Below, piece by piece: positions 17,385 through 25,062 of a stretch of DNA of 64,000 nucleotides. The notes under the pieces were generated by a model. That model saw nothing but the letters and a program-made list of their open reading frames with translations. It was not told the DNA's origin and did no database searches. Position numbers and translations under genes: made by a program. Source of the stretch: Nocardia vermiculata NBRC 100427 (GTDB lineage: Bacteria; Actinomycetota; Actinomycetes; Mycobacteriales; Mycobacteriaceae); NCBI RefSeq assembly GCF_001613265.1, contig NZ_BDCA01000001.1, forward strand, positions 558,001 to 622,000, read 5' to 3'. Positions within the stretch are counted from its first letter, which is position 1. Each line of letters starts with the position of its first letter.

Positions 17385-18685
17385 GCGCCCCCGCCGTCGA
17401 CCACCGATTACCGAACCACCGCACCGTGGGCACCGACCCGCGGGTGTGGTGGGGCGTGGCCGCGGCCGTTTTCGCGATCGCCTGGGGCGGAAACGAGTTC
17501 ACGCCGCTCCTGGTCATGTACAAGAACGACGGGCTGCCGGTCACCACCGTCAACCTACTGCTGTTCGAATACGTCCTGGGCATCGTGCCGGCGTTGCTGA
17601 TCGGCGGACCGCTGTCGGATCGCTACGGCCGGCGACGGCTGCTGCGGCCCGCCCCCCTGATCACCGCACTCGGTTCGACCCTGCTCGCCTTCGGTGACGG
17701 CGTGGTGCCGATGCTGTCGCTGGGCCGGGTGCTGTGCGGTATCGGCCTCGGCCTGGCCATGGCGGTGGGCAGCAGCTGGATGAAGGAGCTCTCGCAACCA
17801 CCGTTCGGACCGCAATCCGCCCTGGGCACCGGTGCCCGCCGCTCGGCGATGAGCCTGACCGGCGGGTTCGCGATCGGCGCCGGAGTGGCCGGAGTGCTGG
17901 CGCAATGGGCACCGTGGCCCTCGACCCTGGCCTATCTGATCAATGTCACGCTGTGCCTGGCCGCCGCGGTCTGGGTGCGGCGAGCTCCGGAAACCGTTGC
18001 CTTGCAGGCGGTCCGGAAACCGCTGGGCGAGGATCTGCGCATTCCGGCGGCCGGGCATCGGCGATTCGTGCGGATCGCGTTGCCGCTGGCGATGTGGCTG
18101 TTCACCTCCGCTGCCACCGCGTACGCCATCCTGCCGACACTGGCGGCGGACCGCATCGCGGCCGCGCCGATCGCCTTCTCCGCGCTGATCACCGTAATCA
18201 CCCTCGGATGCGGCTTCGCCATCCAGTCGGTGGCGCGGCGGCTCGATCTGCCCGGTACCGCGCGCATCGCCGTGTTGTCGCTGCTACTCACCACGATCGG
18301 AATGACACTGTCGGTCTATGCGGCGGCATCGCTGGCGCTGTGGGCCGTCGCGATCACCGCCGCCGTACTCGGCTGTGGATACGGCATCGGCCTCGTCGCC
18401 GGGCTGCAGGAAATCGAGCGGATCGCACGGCCCGACGACCTCGCCGGACTGACCGCGGTCTTCTATTCGGTCAGCTATCTCGGATTCGGTGCGCCGGTCC
18501 TGTTGTCGCTGCTGCACAACGTCTGGAATCTCGGCTATCCGCTGATGTTCGCCGCCGGTGCCGTGATCGCGCTGGGATGTCTGGCGGTGGTGCTTGCCAA
18601 CTATCGCGACGCGGACCTCGACGTGGTGTCCACCGGCGTATCCGGTGTCGAACCGGCCGTGGGCGCCACCGAATTTGTTCGCTGA
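17381..18685 (+). CDS. MFS transporter
   Basis: A 434-aa membrane protein with about 12 hydrophobic segments and the MFS loop 2-3 motif (GGPLSDRYGRRRLL). Translationally coupled to the GntR gene through ATGA. The substrate is not deducible; export of a toxic compound or uptake of a small organic acid are both possible. It ends just before a bidirectional terminator facing the second Hsp70-like gene. Confidence 0.88.
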   Translation: MSAPAVDHRLPNHRTVGTDPRVWWGVAAAVFAIAWGGNEFTPLLVMYKNDGLPVTTVNLLLFEYVLGIVPALLIGGPLSDRYGRRRLLRPAPLITALGSTLLAFGDGVVPMLSLGRVLCGIGLGLAMAVGSSWMKELSQPPFGPQSALGTGARRSAMSLTGGFAIGAGVAGVLAQWAPWPSTLAYLINVTLCLAAAVWVRRAPETVALQAVRKPLGEDLRIPAAGHRRFVRIALPLAMWLFTSAATAYAILPTLAADRIAAAPIAFSALITVITLGCGFAIQSVARRLDLPGTARIAVLSLLLTTIGMTLSVYAAASLALWAVAITAAVLGCGYGIGLVAGLQEIERIARPDDLAGLTAVFYSVSYLGFGAPVLLSLLHNVWNLGYPLMFAAGAVIALGCLAVVLANYRDADLDVVSTGVSGVEPAVGATEFVR

Positions 18686-18711
18686 CGCCCACGCCGGCCA
18701 CCGGTTCGTGA

Positions 18712-18743
18712 TGTGCCCCGCCCCCGGTAGGGCGCGGGGCACA
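18712..18743. terminator. bidirectional terminator between convergent genes
   Basis: A 10-bp perfect stem (TGTGCCCCGC / GCGGGGCACA) with a 12-nt loop sits between the MFS stop (18685) and the stop of the minus-strand Hsp70-like gene (18756). The symmetry allows use from both sides. There is no T-run. Confidence 0.6.
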
Positions 18744-18755
18744 CCACAGCAGCAC

Positions 18756-19985
18756 TCAGTGCTGGAACTCGACCGGGCCGGCGGCGCCCATCGATGGTGT
18801 GCTGACCGCGTCGCCGACCACTCCGGTCGCAGCGAACAACGCGCCGCCGGCGGCCACGGCGACCGCCACCGCGGTCCGGGCCACGCGGCGCCGCACCATC
18901 CCGGGCACGACCACCGGTTCGGGCTCCGCGGCCGCCGCACTCTCGCGCGCGGCTGCGGCGGCACGCTCCCGGGCGGCATCGGCCGCACGACGAGCGAGGA
19001 TGGCCGCGCCTTCGGCGATCGTGCGTTCCGGGTCGGCAGCGACGATCACCGGCCGCGCCAAGGCCGAGGACAGCACCGTGGCGACCTCGGGCGGACGGGC
19101 CGCCCCTCCCACGACCAGCACGCAATCGACATCCGCCATCGTGACGTCGGCGCGGCGCAGGCATTCGTAGACCACGTCCAGAGAGGCGCGGACATGGCCG
19201 GTACGCAGCGTCGTGATCGCCGCATCGTCCGAGGCCCCGCCCGCGCGCCAGTCCCGCTGATCGGCCAGTGTGGCACCGAACGCCCGGCCGCCGAATGCGT
19301 GGGAGCGCAACGGTGCTCCGATGAGCGGGCGCGACGGATTACCCGCGCCGATGCGCACCAGCGTCACCGTCAACCCGGCGCCGCCGAGGTCGTAGACCAA
19401 CGCCAGTCCCGGCATCAGTGGTCCGTGCGCCACCGCCAGCCAGGCCGCGGCCGCCACCGGCTCCGCGATCAGTGCGGCATGTGACAGCCCGCTCTCGTCC
19501 AGCGCGGTGCGTAGTTCGGCCACTCGCTCCCCGGAGTAGCTGACCGGATGTGTCACCGCCACAGCGGTTTCCGACCGTTCCGCATTCCCGGCCACCACAT
19601 GGGCGGAGGTTTCCGCCACCACCGTCCGGGCCACCGTCGCCACCAGGTCGGCCGCCGACAAGGCGCGATGGCGAACCCGTGCGGTCCGGGCGCAGGCCGT
19701 GAGGTCGGCGAAGTCGGTGAGTGCGCGACCGTGGCGGGGAATGCGCCCGACCCGCGCTGTTCCCGCACTGTCGAATGTGAGCGTGGTGCGCCACGTTCCC
19801 GGCGCGCCCGGTGGCTGCGACCGGCCGGGCCCCGAATTCCGGGTTCCGAGACCGGCGCTCGCGCGCCGGTCCGAGCCGGCGGACGCGCCTCGTCTGCGTC
19901 CGCGAGTGTTCTTACCGCGCTCCGGAGTATCGATGGCGCACACCGTGTTGACTGTGCCGATACTCACTCCGAGCCCAACCGTCAT
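18756..19985 (-). CDS. second membrane Hsp70-like protein (409 aa)
   Basis: Paralogue of the gene at 11000-13393; shared stretches include DFADLT, EPVAAA, VGGAARP and the ADP-x-x-T-x-A-x-GAAI segment. It contains only an Hsp70-type ATPase fold: phosphate-1 GVSIGTVNTV (5-14), phosphate-2 VYDLGGAG (197-204), adenosine VVGGAARP (about 291-298). The leading Asp is Ser and GGT is GAG, so ATP use is doubtful. A 45-residue Arg/Ser/Gly insertion (22-66) is absent from DnaK. An Ala-rich helix and one membrane segment (about 366-390) are near the C-terminus, with a short outer tail. ATG 19985 has GAGGGGA at 8 nt. Confidence 0.78.
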   Translation of the reverse strand: MTVGLGVSIGTVNTVCAIDTPERGKNTRGRRRGASAGSDRRASAGLGTRNSGPGRSQPPGAPGTWRTTLTFDSAGTARVGRIPRHGRALTDFADLTACARTARVRHRALSAADLVATVARTVVAETSAHVVAGNAERSETAVAVTHPVSYSGERVAELRTALDESGLSHAALIAEPVAAAAWLAVAHGPLMPGLALVYDLGGAGLTVTLVRIGAGNPSRPLIGAPLRSHAFGGRAFGATLADQRDWRAGGASDDAAITTLRTGHVRASLDVVYECLRRADVTMADVDCVLVVGGAARPPEVATVLSSALARPVIVAADPERTIAEGAAILARRAADAARERAAAAARESAAAAEPEPVVVPGMVRRRVARTAVAVAVAAGGALFAATGVVGDAVSTPSMGAAGPVEFQH

Positions 19986-20074
19986 CACACAAATCCCCTC
20001 GATCGACGAGCGTACGTTCGCTATCTGACCCGATCCGGCATTCAGGCAACCATTGTGCTGAAAGCTTGCCAAGC

Positions 20075-20096
20075 ACCGGACAACAGGTTGTCCGGT
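20075..20096. promoter_or_regulatory. 22-bp perfect dyad upstream of the second Hsp70-like gene
   Basis: Arms ACCGGACAAC and GTTGTCCGGT are perfect inverted copies separated by AG, centred about 100 nt upstream of ATG 19985. The short spacer and lack of a T-tract favour a dimeric repressor operator over a terminator. Confidence 0.5.
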
Positions 20097-20239
20097 CTAC
20101 CGCCGCACCAGGCTCCGACCTCGCCGATACCGTAACAACACCCGTCAACCTGCAATAACGATTCGGATAATTCGCACGCGCAGAGGACAATTCACGACAC
20201 CGACCGACCGGTACCGATTTGCTGGACATGTCCTGTTGC

Positions 20240-20268
20240 GCGGCATCCGATCTCGGAGATCGCGCCGC
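20240..20268 (-). terminator. probable terminator after cysA
   Basis: Nested inverted repeats (GCGGC/GCCGC outside, CGATCT/AGATCG inside with a 3-nt loop) start 12 nt after the cysA stop. There is no T-run on the minus strand. It would separate the sulfate importer operon from the Hsp70-like gene downstream. Confidence 0.45.
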
Positions 20269-20280
20269 CGCCCAGGGGAC

Positions 20281-21276
20281 TCAGCGCACGGGCAGCTCCG
20301 GGATACGGGTGGCGCGGGCGTAGACCGTCTCCCCTTCGGCCAGCTGCAACGCTTCTGCATCGCCTCGGGTCACCTGTGCGGTGAACTGATCCCCGGTGGC
20401 CGCATTACGCAGTTCCAGACGGACCTCGAACCCCAGTCGCACGATCCGCTCCACGGTCGCCCGGGTGACGCCGGCCGACTCCGCAGTACCCTCGTGCTCG
20501 GCCAACGCCATGCCGGCATCGCGGCCGATCCGAATATCGTGCGGACGCACCAGATGTCCGTTGAGTTTTGCCACCGCGCCCAGGAACGACATGACGAATT
20601 CGTTGGCCGGCCGGTCGTACACGTCCTCGGGGCTGCCGATCTGCTCGATGCGCCCGGCATTCATCACCGCGATCCGGTCCGCGACGTCGAGCGCCTCCTC
20701 CTGATCATGGGTGACCAGCACCGTGGTCACGTGCACTTCCTCGTGCAGGCGGCGCAGCCAGGTCCGCAGATCCTGGCGCACCTTGGCATCGAGCGCCCCG
20801 AACGGCTCGTCCAGCAACAGCACCTTCGGATCGACGGCGAGTGCGCGCGCCAGCGCCATGCGCTGGCGCTGACCACCCGACAGCTGCGACGGATAACGAT
20901 GCTGGAATCCGTCCAGGCCGACGATCCCGAGCAATTCGTCGACGCGCTTGCGGATCTCGTTCTTGGGCCGCTTGCGGATCTCGAGCCCGAAAGCCACATT
21001 CCCGCGCACCGTCATATGTTTGAATGCCGCGTAATGCTGGAACACGAAACCGATATCACGCTTCTGCGGCGACACCCGCGTGACATCGTTGCCGGCGATG
21101 GTGACGATGCCGGAATCCAGCGTTTCCAATCCGGCGATCGAACGCAGCAGCGTCGACTTCCCGGACCCGGACGGTCCCAGCAGTGCGGTCAGCTCGCCGG
21201 AGGGGATATCGATGCTCACATTGTCGAGCGCGGCGAAGGTGCCATAATTCTTCCGGGCATCGGTCACGGTGATCAT
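20281..21276 (-). CDS. cysA: sulfate ABC transporter ATPase CysA
   Basis: Cytosolic ATPase that powers sulfate/thiosulfate uptake. The 331-aa protein has Walker [10 protein letters not shown] (34-42), the signature [15 protein letters not shown], Walker [13 protein letters not shown], a switch His in [10 protein letters not shown], and a C-terminal TOBE-like extension from about residue 240. Its ATG overlaps the cysW stop (ATGA). Last gene of sbp-cysT-cysW-cysA, matching Rv2397c-Rv2400c in order. Confidence 0.94.
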   Translation of the reverse strand: MITVTDARKNYGTFAALDNVSIDIPSGELTALLGPSGSGKSTLLRSIAGLETLDSGIVTIAGNDVTRVSPQKRDIGFVFQHYAAFKHMTVRGNVAFGLEIRKRPKNEIRKRVDELLGIVGLDGFQHRYPSQLSGGQRQRMALARALAVDPKVLLLDEPFGALDAKVRQDLRTWLRRLHEEVHVTTVLVTHDQEEALDVADRIAVMNAGRIEQIGSPEDVYDRPANEFVMSFLGAVAKLNGHLVRPHDIRIGRDAGMALAEHEGTAESAGVTRATVERIVRLGFEVRLELRNAATGDQFTAQVTRGDAEALQLAEGETVYARATRIPELPVR

Positions 21277-22082
21277 TGGGCTTTACCCCGCTTACGTTCG
21301 AGAAGAGTCATCAGGAGGAGGGTGACCAGCGCCATACCCATCAGCAGGGTCGCCGCACAATACGCACCGAAGATGTTGCGGTCGTTCATATACCGGGCGT
21401 GCACCAGCAGGGTCAGGGTCTCACCACCGCCGGGCAGTCCGGTCGAGACCATGAGCACCGCACCGAATTCACCGAGCGCTCGCGCGACGGTGAGCACGAT
21501 GCCGTAGGTCAGACCCCACCGGATCGCCGGCAACGTGATCCGCCAGAAGGTCTGCCGGCGCGAAGCCCCCAGGGTGGTGGCGGCCTGCTCCTGATCGTCA
21601 CCGATCTCGTGCAGCACCGGCTCCACCTCGCGCACCACGTACGGCAGCGTGACGAACAGCGTGGCGATCACCATGCCGGGCAAACCGAAAATCACCCGGA
21701 AGCCCAGATTCTCGACATCACCGAACCAGCCACCCGCACCCCACAGCAGGATCAGTGAGACACCGACCACCACCGGGGACACCGCGAACGGCAGATCCAC
21801 CACCCCCTGCAACAGACTGCGGCCCGGGAAGTTCCCGCGCACCAGCGCGGTCGCGGTGATGATGCCGAAAATGACGTTCAACGGGACCACGATGAGCACG
21901 ATGATCATCGAGATGTTGAATGCCGAGATCGCCGCCGGCGTGGAGATCCAGTCATAGAACTGCCCGATACCGTGCTCGAAACTACGCCACAGAATGAGCG
22001 CCAGCGGTAGGACCAGCAACATCAGAATGTAGGCCAAAGCGACGGTACGCAGTGAAATTCGGGTAACCCCGGAAAGCTTCAT
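21273..22082 (-). CDS. cysW: sulfate ABC transporter permease CysW
   Basis: Inner-membrane permease of 269 aa with about six hydrophobic segments and the EAA loop [20 protein letters not shown] that docks CysA. The start ATG 22082 overlaps the stop of a 47-aa ORF (ATGA) and also has its own GGAG 7 nt upstream. Coupled to cysA at its end. Confidence 0.93.
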   Translation of the reverse strand: MKLSGVTRISLRTVALAYILMLLVLPLALILWRSFEHGIGQFYDWISTPAAISAFNISMIIVLIVVPLNVIFGIITATALVRGNFPGRSLLQGVVDLPFAVSPVVVGVSLILLWGAGGWFGDVENLGFRVIFGLPGMVIATLFVTLPYVVREVEPVLHEIGDDQEQAATTLGASRRQTFWRITLPAIRWGLTYGIVLTVARALGEFGAVLMVSTGLPGGGETLTLLVHARYMNDRNIFGAYCAATLLMGMALVTLLLMTLLERKRGKAQ

Positions 22083-22222
22083 CGGCTCGCTCCATCCAGC
22101 GGGAGAGCCCGCACCCCGGCGAGTCGGTGAAAGGCTGCGCCAGTGTATTTCATCGACACTCCCCTCTGCGGGAGAGCCCGCACCCCGGCGAGTCGGTGAA
22201 AGGCTGCGCCAGTGTATTTCAT
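22079..22222 (-). CDS. 47-aa microprotein made of two in-frame 23-residue units, between cysT and cysW
   Basis: A short ORF fills the cysT-cysW gap exactly. Its ATG (22222) overlaps the cysT TGA, and its TGA overlaps the cysW ATG, both as ATGA. It consists of two units beginning MKYTGAAFHRLAGVRALP, the first continuing QRGVS and the second LDGASR before the stop. The second unit's Met (ATG at 22153) has its own strong GAGGGGAG 5 nt upstream, so a 24-aa product is also possible. The sequence is basic with no membrane segment or known domain. Expression is inferred from perfect coupling and frame retention. It might be only a coupling device or assist CysTW assembly. Confidence 0.55.
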   Translation of the reverse strand: MKYTGAAFHRLAGVRALPQRGVSMKYTGAAFHRLAGVRALPLDGASR

Positions 22223-22225
22223 CGA
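22099..22225. repeat. 58-bp perfect tandem direct repeat (period 69)
   Basis: Copies at 22099-22156 and 22168-22225 are identical over 58 bp and separated by 11 nt. The 69-bp period equals 23 codons, so the duplication keeps the reading frame of the 47-aa ORF. Copy 2 covers the last codons of cysT. A recent tandem duplication is the simplest explanation. Confidence 0.95.
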
Positions 22226-23100
22226 CTCGCCTGCTCTTTCCGGGCGCTGCGGTCGGCGAACAATCGCAGGACCAGCAGCGCGACGAATGCGATCACCAGC
22301 AGTGCGACCGAGACCGCGGCGGCATTGGTGGGCCGGTCGACCTCGATCTGCTGCTGGATGTACTGCGAGGCCACCTGGGTGCGGCCCGGAATCGAACCAC
22401 CGATCAGCACCACGGAACCGAATTCGCCGATGGCCCGGGCGAAGGCGAGACCGCCACCGCTGATGATGGCCGGCGCGAGAGTCGGTAACACGATGCGGCG
22501 GAACGTGGTCAGATTGCTCGCACCGAGCGAGGCAGCGGCCTGCTCCACATCGGCGTCGGCCTCGATCAGCACCGGCTGCACCGCCCGCACCACGAACGGC
22601 AGGGTGACGAAGGCGAGCGCCACGATCACACCCGGCTGCGTCGCATTGAGATGCACATTGATCGGGCTCTGCGGGCCGTACAGCGACAACATGACGATGC
22701 TGGCCACGATGGTCGGCAATGCGAACGGCAGATCGATCAGCGCATTGACGACGCTCTTACCGGGAAAGTCGTCGCGCACCAGCACCCAGGCGATGAGGGT
22801 GCCCATGACGACATTGATCAGCGCCACCACCACGGAGACGACAATCGTCACCCGCAACGCGTCGACTGCCCCGGGCGCGGTCACCGCGTCCCAGAAACCG
22901 CTCCAGCCGTCGTCGAAGGAGTGGAAGGTCAACGCCGCCAACGGCAGCAGCACGATGATGCTCAGCCACAACGCTGCCGTCGAGACGCCGAGCGGGCCGA
23001 CGGAACCGCTGACCCGGAACCAGGAACGGAGCCGAGTGCGTAACGGGGACGGGGGTCTGCTGCCGGCATCGGCGCCGGCACTGGTACTCGGTGCGCTCAC
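22219..23100 (-). CDS. cysT: sulfate ABC transporter permease CysT
   Basis: Inner-membrane permease, partner of CysW. GTG 23100 gives 293 aa; a longer open frame reaches into the sbp gene but is not needed. After a 35-residue Ser/Ala/Gly-rich cytoplasmic start there are about six membrane segments and an EAA loop (VEQAAASLGASNLTTFRRIVLP). The start overlaps the sbp TAG by one base (TAGTG). The last codons and stop lie inside copy 2 of the 58-bp repeat. Confidence 0.93.
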   Translation of the reverse strand: MSAPSTSAGADAGSRPPSPLRTRLRSWFRVSGSVGPLGVSTAALWLSIIVLLPLAALTFHSFDDGWSGFWDAVTAPGAVDALRVTIVVSVVVALINVVMGTLIAWVLVRDDFPGKSVVNALIDLPFALPTIVASIVMLSLYGPQSPINVHLNATQPGVIVALAFVTLPFVVRAVQPVLIEADADVEQAAASLGASNLTTFRRIVLPTLAPAIISGGGLAFARAIGEFGSVVLIGGSIPGRTQVASQYIQQQIEVDRPTNAAAVSVALLVIAFVALLVLRLFADRSARKEQASR

Positions 23101-24173
23101 TATTTCGTCGCCTTGTCGTAAATGGTCGCGATACTGCCGGATTCGGGAGCGAACAGTTCCTTGTCGACCTGCTTCCAGCCGCCCAGATCCGCAATCGTCC
23201 ACAGGGTGCGCGGCTGCGGGAACTCGGAGGTGAACTCCTCGGCGACGCCGGGGTCCACCGGCCGGAAACCGGCACGCGCCCAGGCCCGCTGCCCAGCGGG
23301 GGTGAACAGGAAATCACGGAAGGCGACGGCGGTCTCCATATGCGGAGCGTTCTTCAGCACAGCGACCGGATTCTCGATCTTGAACGTCACCGGCGGCACC
23401 AGGTAGTCGATCGGCTCGCCCTCGCGCTGCGCGAAGATCGCCTCGTTCTCATAGCTCAGCAATACGTCGCCGGTGCCCTGTAGGAATGTCTCGGTGGCCT
23501 CGCGTCCGGACTTCGGCTGCACCCGCACATGGTCGGGCGAGATCAGCCGGCTCAGATAGTCCAACCCGGCCTGCGGGTTCTTCCCACCGTCGCTCTTGGC
23601 GGCATACGGTGCGAGCAGATTCCACTTCGCCGATCCGGAGCTGAACGGATTGGGGGTGACCACCTCGACGCCCGGCTTCAGCAGATCGTCCCAGTCGTGG
23701 ATGCCCTTCGGATTCCCCTTGCGCACCGCCATCACCACGACCGAGCCGAACGGGATGCCCTTGTTCGCATCCGCATTCCATTTCGGATCGACCAGTCCGG
23801 CGTCGACCAGGCGGGTGATATCCGGTTCCACCGAGAAGTTGACGACATCGGCCTGGGCACCGTTCTTGACCTTGCGGGACTGGTCACCCGACGCTCCGTA
23901 GGACTGCTGCACCGCGACACCGGCACCGGCGGAGGTCTTGGCGAACGCCGGGATCACTTTGTCGAAACCGGGCTTCGGTGTCGCGTAGGCGTACAGCGTG
24001 AAGGTGCCGCCGCTACCACCGTTTCCCGAGGTACCGGGGATATCGCTGGCGCCGCCACTACAGCCGGCGAGCACGAGTGTGGCGCAGGCGACCACGAGGG
24101 CGATCACGAGGCGGGCACCGGAGTGGCGGCGCGTACGGCCGGTCCCGGCGGCGTACCGCGGGCTGCGAGACAT
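23100..24173 (-). CDS. sulfate-binding lipoprotein (Sbp/SubI)
   Basis: Surface-anchored sulfate/thiosulfate receptor of the ABC importer. ATG 24173, with AGGAAAGG 8 nt upstream, gives 357 aa. A basic start, hydrophobic helix (VIALVVACATLVLAGC) and lipobox LAGC place lipidated Cys38 at the mature N-terminus. The rest is a type II periplasmic binding fold, with NFSVEPDITRLVDAGLV and VVTPNPFSSGSAKWN typical of sulfate binders. First gene of sbp-cysT-cysW-cysA; equivalent to mycobacterial SubI. Confidence 0.92.
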   Translation of the reverse strand: MSRSPRYAAGTGRTRRHSGARLVIALVVACATLVLAGCSGGASDIPGTSGNGGSGGTFTLYAYATPKPGFDKVIPAFAKTSAGAGVAVQQSYGASGDQSRKVKNGAQADVVNFSVEPDITRLVDAGLVDPKWNADANKGIPFGSVVVMAVRKGNPKGIHDWDDLLKPGVEVVTPNPFSSGSAKWNLLAPYAAKSDGGKNPQAGLDYLSRLISPDHVRVQPKSGREATETFLQGTGDVLLSYENEAIFAQREGEPIDYLVPPVTFKIENPVAVLKNAPHMETAVAFRDFLFTPAGQRAWARAGFRPVDPGVAEEFTSEFPQPRTLWTIADLGGWKQVDKELFAPESGSIATIYDKATK

Positions 24174-24193
24174 CGGTCGAACCTTTCCTGCCA

Positions 24194-24224
24194 TCCGCCA
24201 CCGGCCGGTCGGCGCGGTGGCGGA
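24194..24224 (-). promoter_or_regulatory. hairpin directly upstream of the sbp SD
   Basis: On the minus strand TCCGCCACCG and CGGTGGCGGA form a perfect 10-bp stem with an 11-nt loop. Only four bases separate it from the AGGAAAGG that serves sbp. It lies in the roughly 200-nt leader between the upstream Cys ORF and sbp and could act as attenuator or RBS-access switch. Confidence 0.5.
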
Positions 24225-24373
24225 GTACGGGGGAATATGTCGTGCACGGCGCTGGGGTCGCTGCCATCCGATCATCGAATCGTCGGTGCCGTCCAGGCCT
24301 GCGGCCGACGGCGAAACACATTCGGATACGGGTGAGCGAGCTGGATTCTACGGGCGCGCCACTCCCTTGCCCG

Positions 24374-24463
24374 TCAGCGACAGTGGATATCCGCAACCGC
24401 GAGACAGCCGACCGCGATCAACGCCAATTCATGGCGGACCTGCGGCACGGTGCTCGACGACAT
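24374..24463 (-). CDS. leaderless Cys-containing leader ORF upstream of sbp (29 aa)
   Basis: ATG 24463 opens a 29-codon frame ending TGA at 24374, 200 nt before sbp. It reads MSSSTVPQVRHELAL... and ends VGCLAVADIHCR, with Cys20 and Cys28 (the penultimate residue). The -10 box TAGAGT (24475-24470) lies 6 nt before the ATG and there is no SD, so it should be leaderless. It is not in the HVD family of the sirA leader, but position, cysteines near the stop and a downstream hairpin suggest the same cysteine-sensing role. M. smegmatis has, to my knowledge, a Cys-rich short ORF ahead of its sbp gene too. Confidence 0.6.
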   Translation of the reverse strand: MSSSTVPQVRHELALIAVGCLAVADIHCR

Positions 24464-24469
24464 GGGCAG

Positions 24470-24475
24470 ACTCTA
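24470..24475 (-). promoter_or_regulatory. -10 box of the sbp leader transcript (TAGAGT)
   Basis: TAGAGT fits the actinobacterial TANNNT consensus and sits 6 nt before the leader ATG. A weak TTCGCG lies about 18 nt upstream as -35. Further upstream an imperfect symmetric GTGACA-AA-TGTCCAC could be a regulator site. Confidence 0.45.
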
Positions 24476-24560
24476 ACAAAGCGCCCCGAGGTGCGCGAAT
24501 CGAAGTGGACATTTGTCACATCCGCGCAGATCACCGGGACACGCTCTCTACCTGCGACGA

Positions 24561-24590
24561 CACCTGCCGCAGCGGTAGCTGTGGCAGGTG
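24561..24590 (-). terminator. second of two tandem hairpins after the 86-aa gene
   Basis: CACCTGCCGCAG / CTGTGGCAGGTG form a 12-bp stem (one G-U) with a 6-nt loop CGGTAG. Together with the hairpin at 24614-24659 it insulates the sbp leader promoter from upstream transcription. Confidence 0.55.
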
Positions 24591-24613
24591 CACCGAGCGG
24601 GGCACAACACGAA

Positions 24614-24659
24614 GGGGCTCGCGCGCGGGTGGTACCGACCACATTCGCGTGCGAGCCCC
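24614..24659 (-). terminator. terminator after the 86-aa gene
   Basis: A 14-bp stem (GGGGCTCGCGCGCG / CGCGTGCGAGCCCC, one G-U) with an inner TGGT/ACCA stem starts 29 nt after the stop at 24688. On the minus strand TTCGTGTTGTG follows. Confidence 0.7.
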
Positions 24660-24687
24660 GAAGCACACCGTCCGGCGGGCGGGTGCG

Positions 24688-24948
24688 CTATTCCTCGTCC
24701 TCGGCCGCCTCCGGCGGGCTCTCGTACAGGTCCAGCACCCATTCCTCGACGACGGTCTCGTCGCCGTCCTCGTCGGGTTCGTCGGGTCGCACGCGGTTCT
24801 GCAGCCGCACACCCAGGCCGAGCAGTTGCGCGGCGCGCACCATCTCGATCGCCTCGTCGGAGGCGATGTAGTGGGTGGCGATCAGCCGCGGGCCGTCCTC
24901 GATTTCGAGCAGTTGTTCGAGGTCCACGAATTCCTCATCGGTTGGCAT
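24688..24948 (-). CDS. acidic hypothetical protein (86 aa)
   Basis: Function not recognised. It begins MPTDEEFVDLEQLLEIEDGPRLIATHYIASDEAIEMVRAAQLLGLGVRLQ and then becomes a very acidic tail (DEPDEDGDETVVEEWVLD, ending EAAEDEE). It has no Cys, signal or membrane segment. It is followed by two strong hairpins and preceded by the microprotein/membrane gene pair on the same strand (36-nt gap), so the three may form a small operon equivalent in position to Rv2401-Rv2401A. Confidence 0.75.
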   Translation of the reverse strand: MPTDEEFVDLEQLLEIEDGPRLIATHYIASDEAIEMVRAAQLLGLGVRLQNRVRPDEPDEDGDETVVEEWVLDLYESPPEAAEDEE

Positions 24949-24984
24949 GGGTGCACAGTACCCGCACCTGCCGACGCCTCACGG

Positions 24985-25062
24985 TCAGCGCGTGAACAGC
25001 CAGGCGACCACGATCAGGACGAGCAGGGCGACCAGCGCCAGTTGTACCCGGGAGCGTGGCAT
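24985..25062 (-). CDS. 25-aa single-pass membrane microprotein
   Basis: ATG 25062 overlaps the stop of the upstream membrane gene (TGATG) and opens MPRSRVQLALVALLVLIV then VAWLFTR and TGA. A basic N-terminus followed by about 17 hydrophobic residues predicts a single membrane helix with N-in orientation. Translational coupling to the 99-aa membrane protein suggests a small subunit or modulator of it. Evidence is only the ORF, overlap and hydrophobicity. Confidence 0.55.
   Translation of the reverse strand: MPRSRVQLALVALLVLIVVAWLFTR

Noticed and set aside
22099..22225. CRISPR-like repeat pair
   Set aside because: Only two 58-bp copies with an 11-nt gap, coding in frame, and no cas genes. It is a local tandem duplication.
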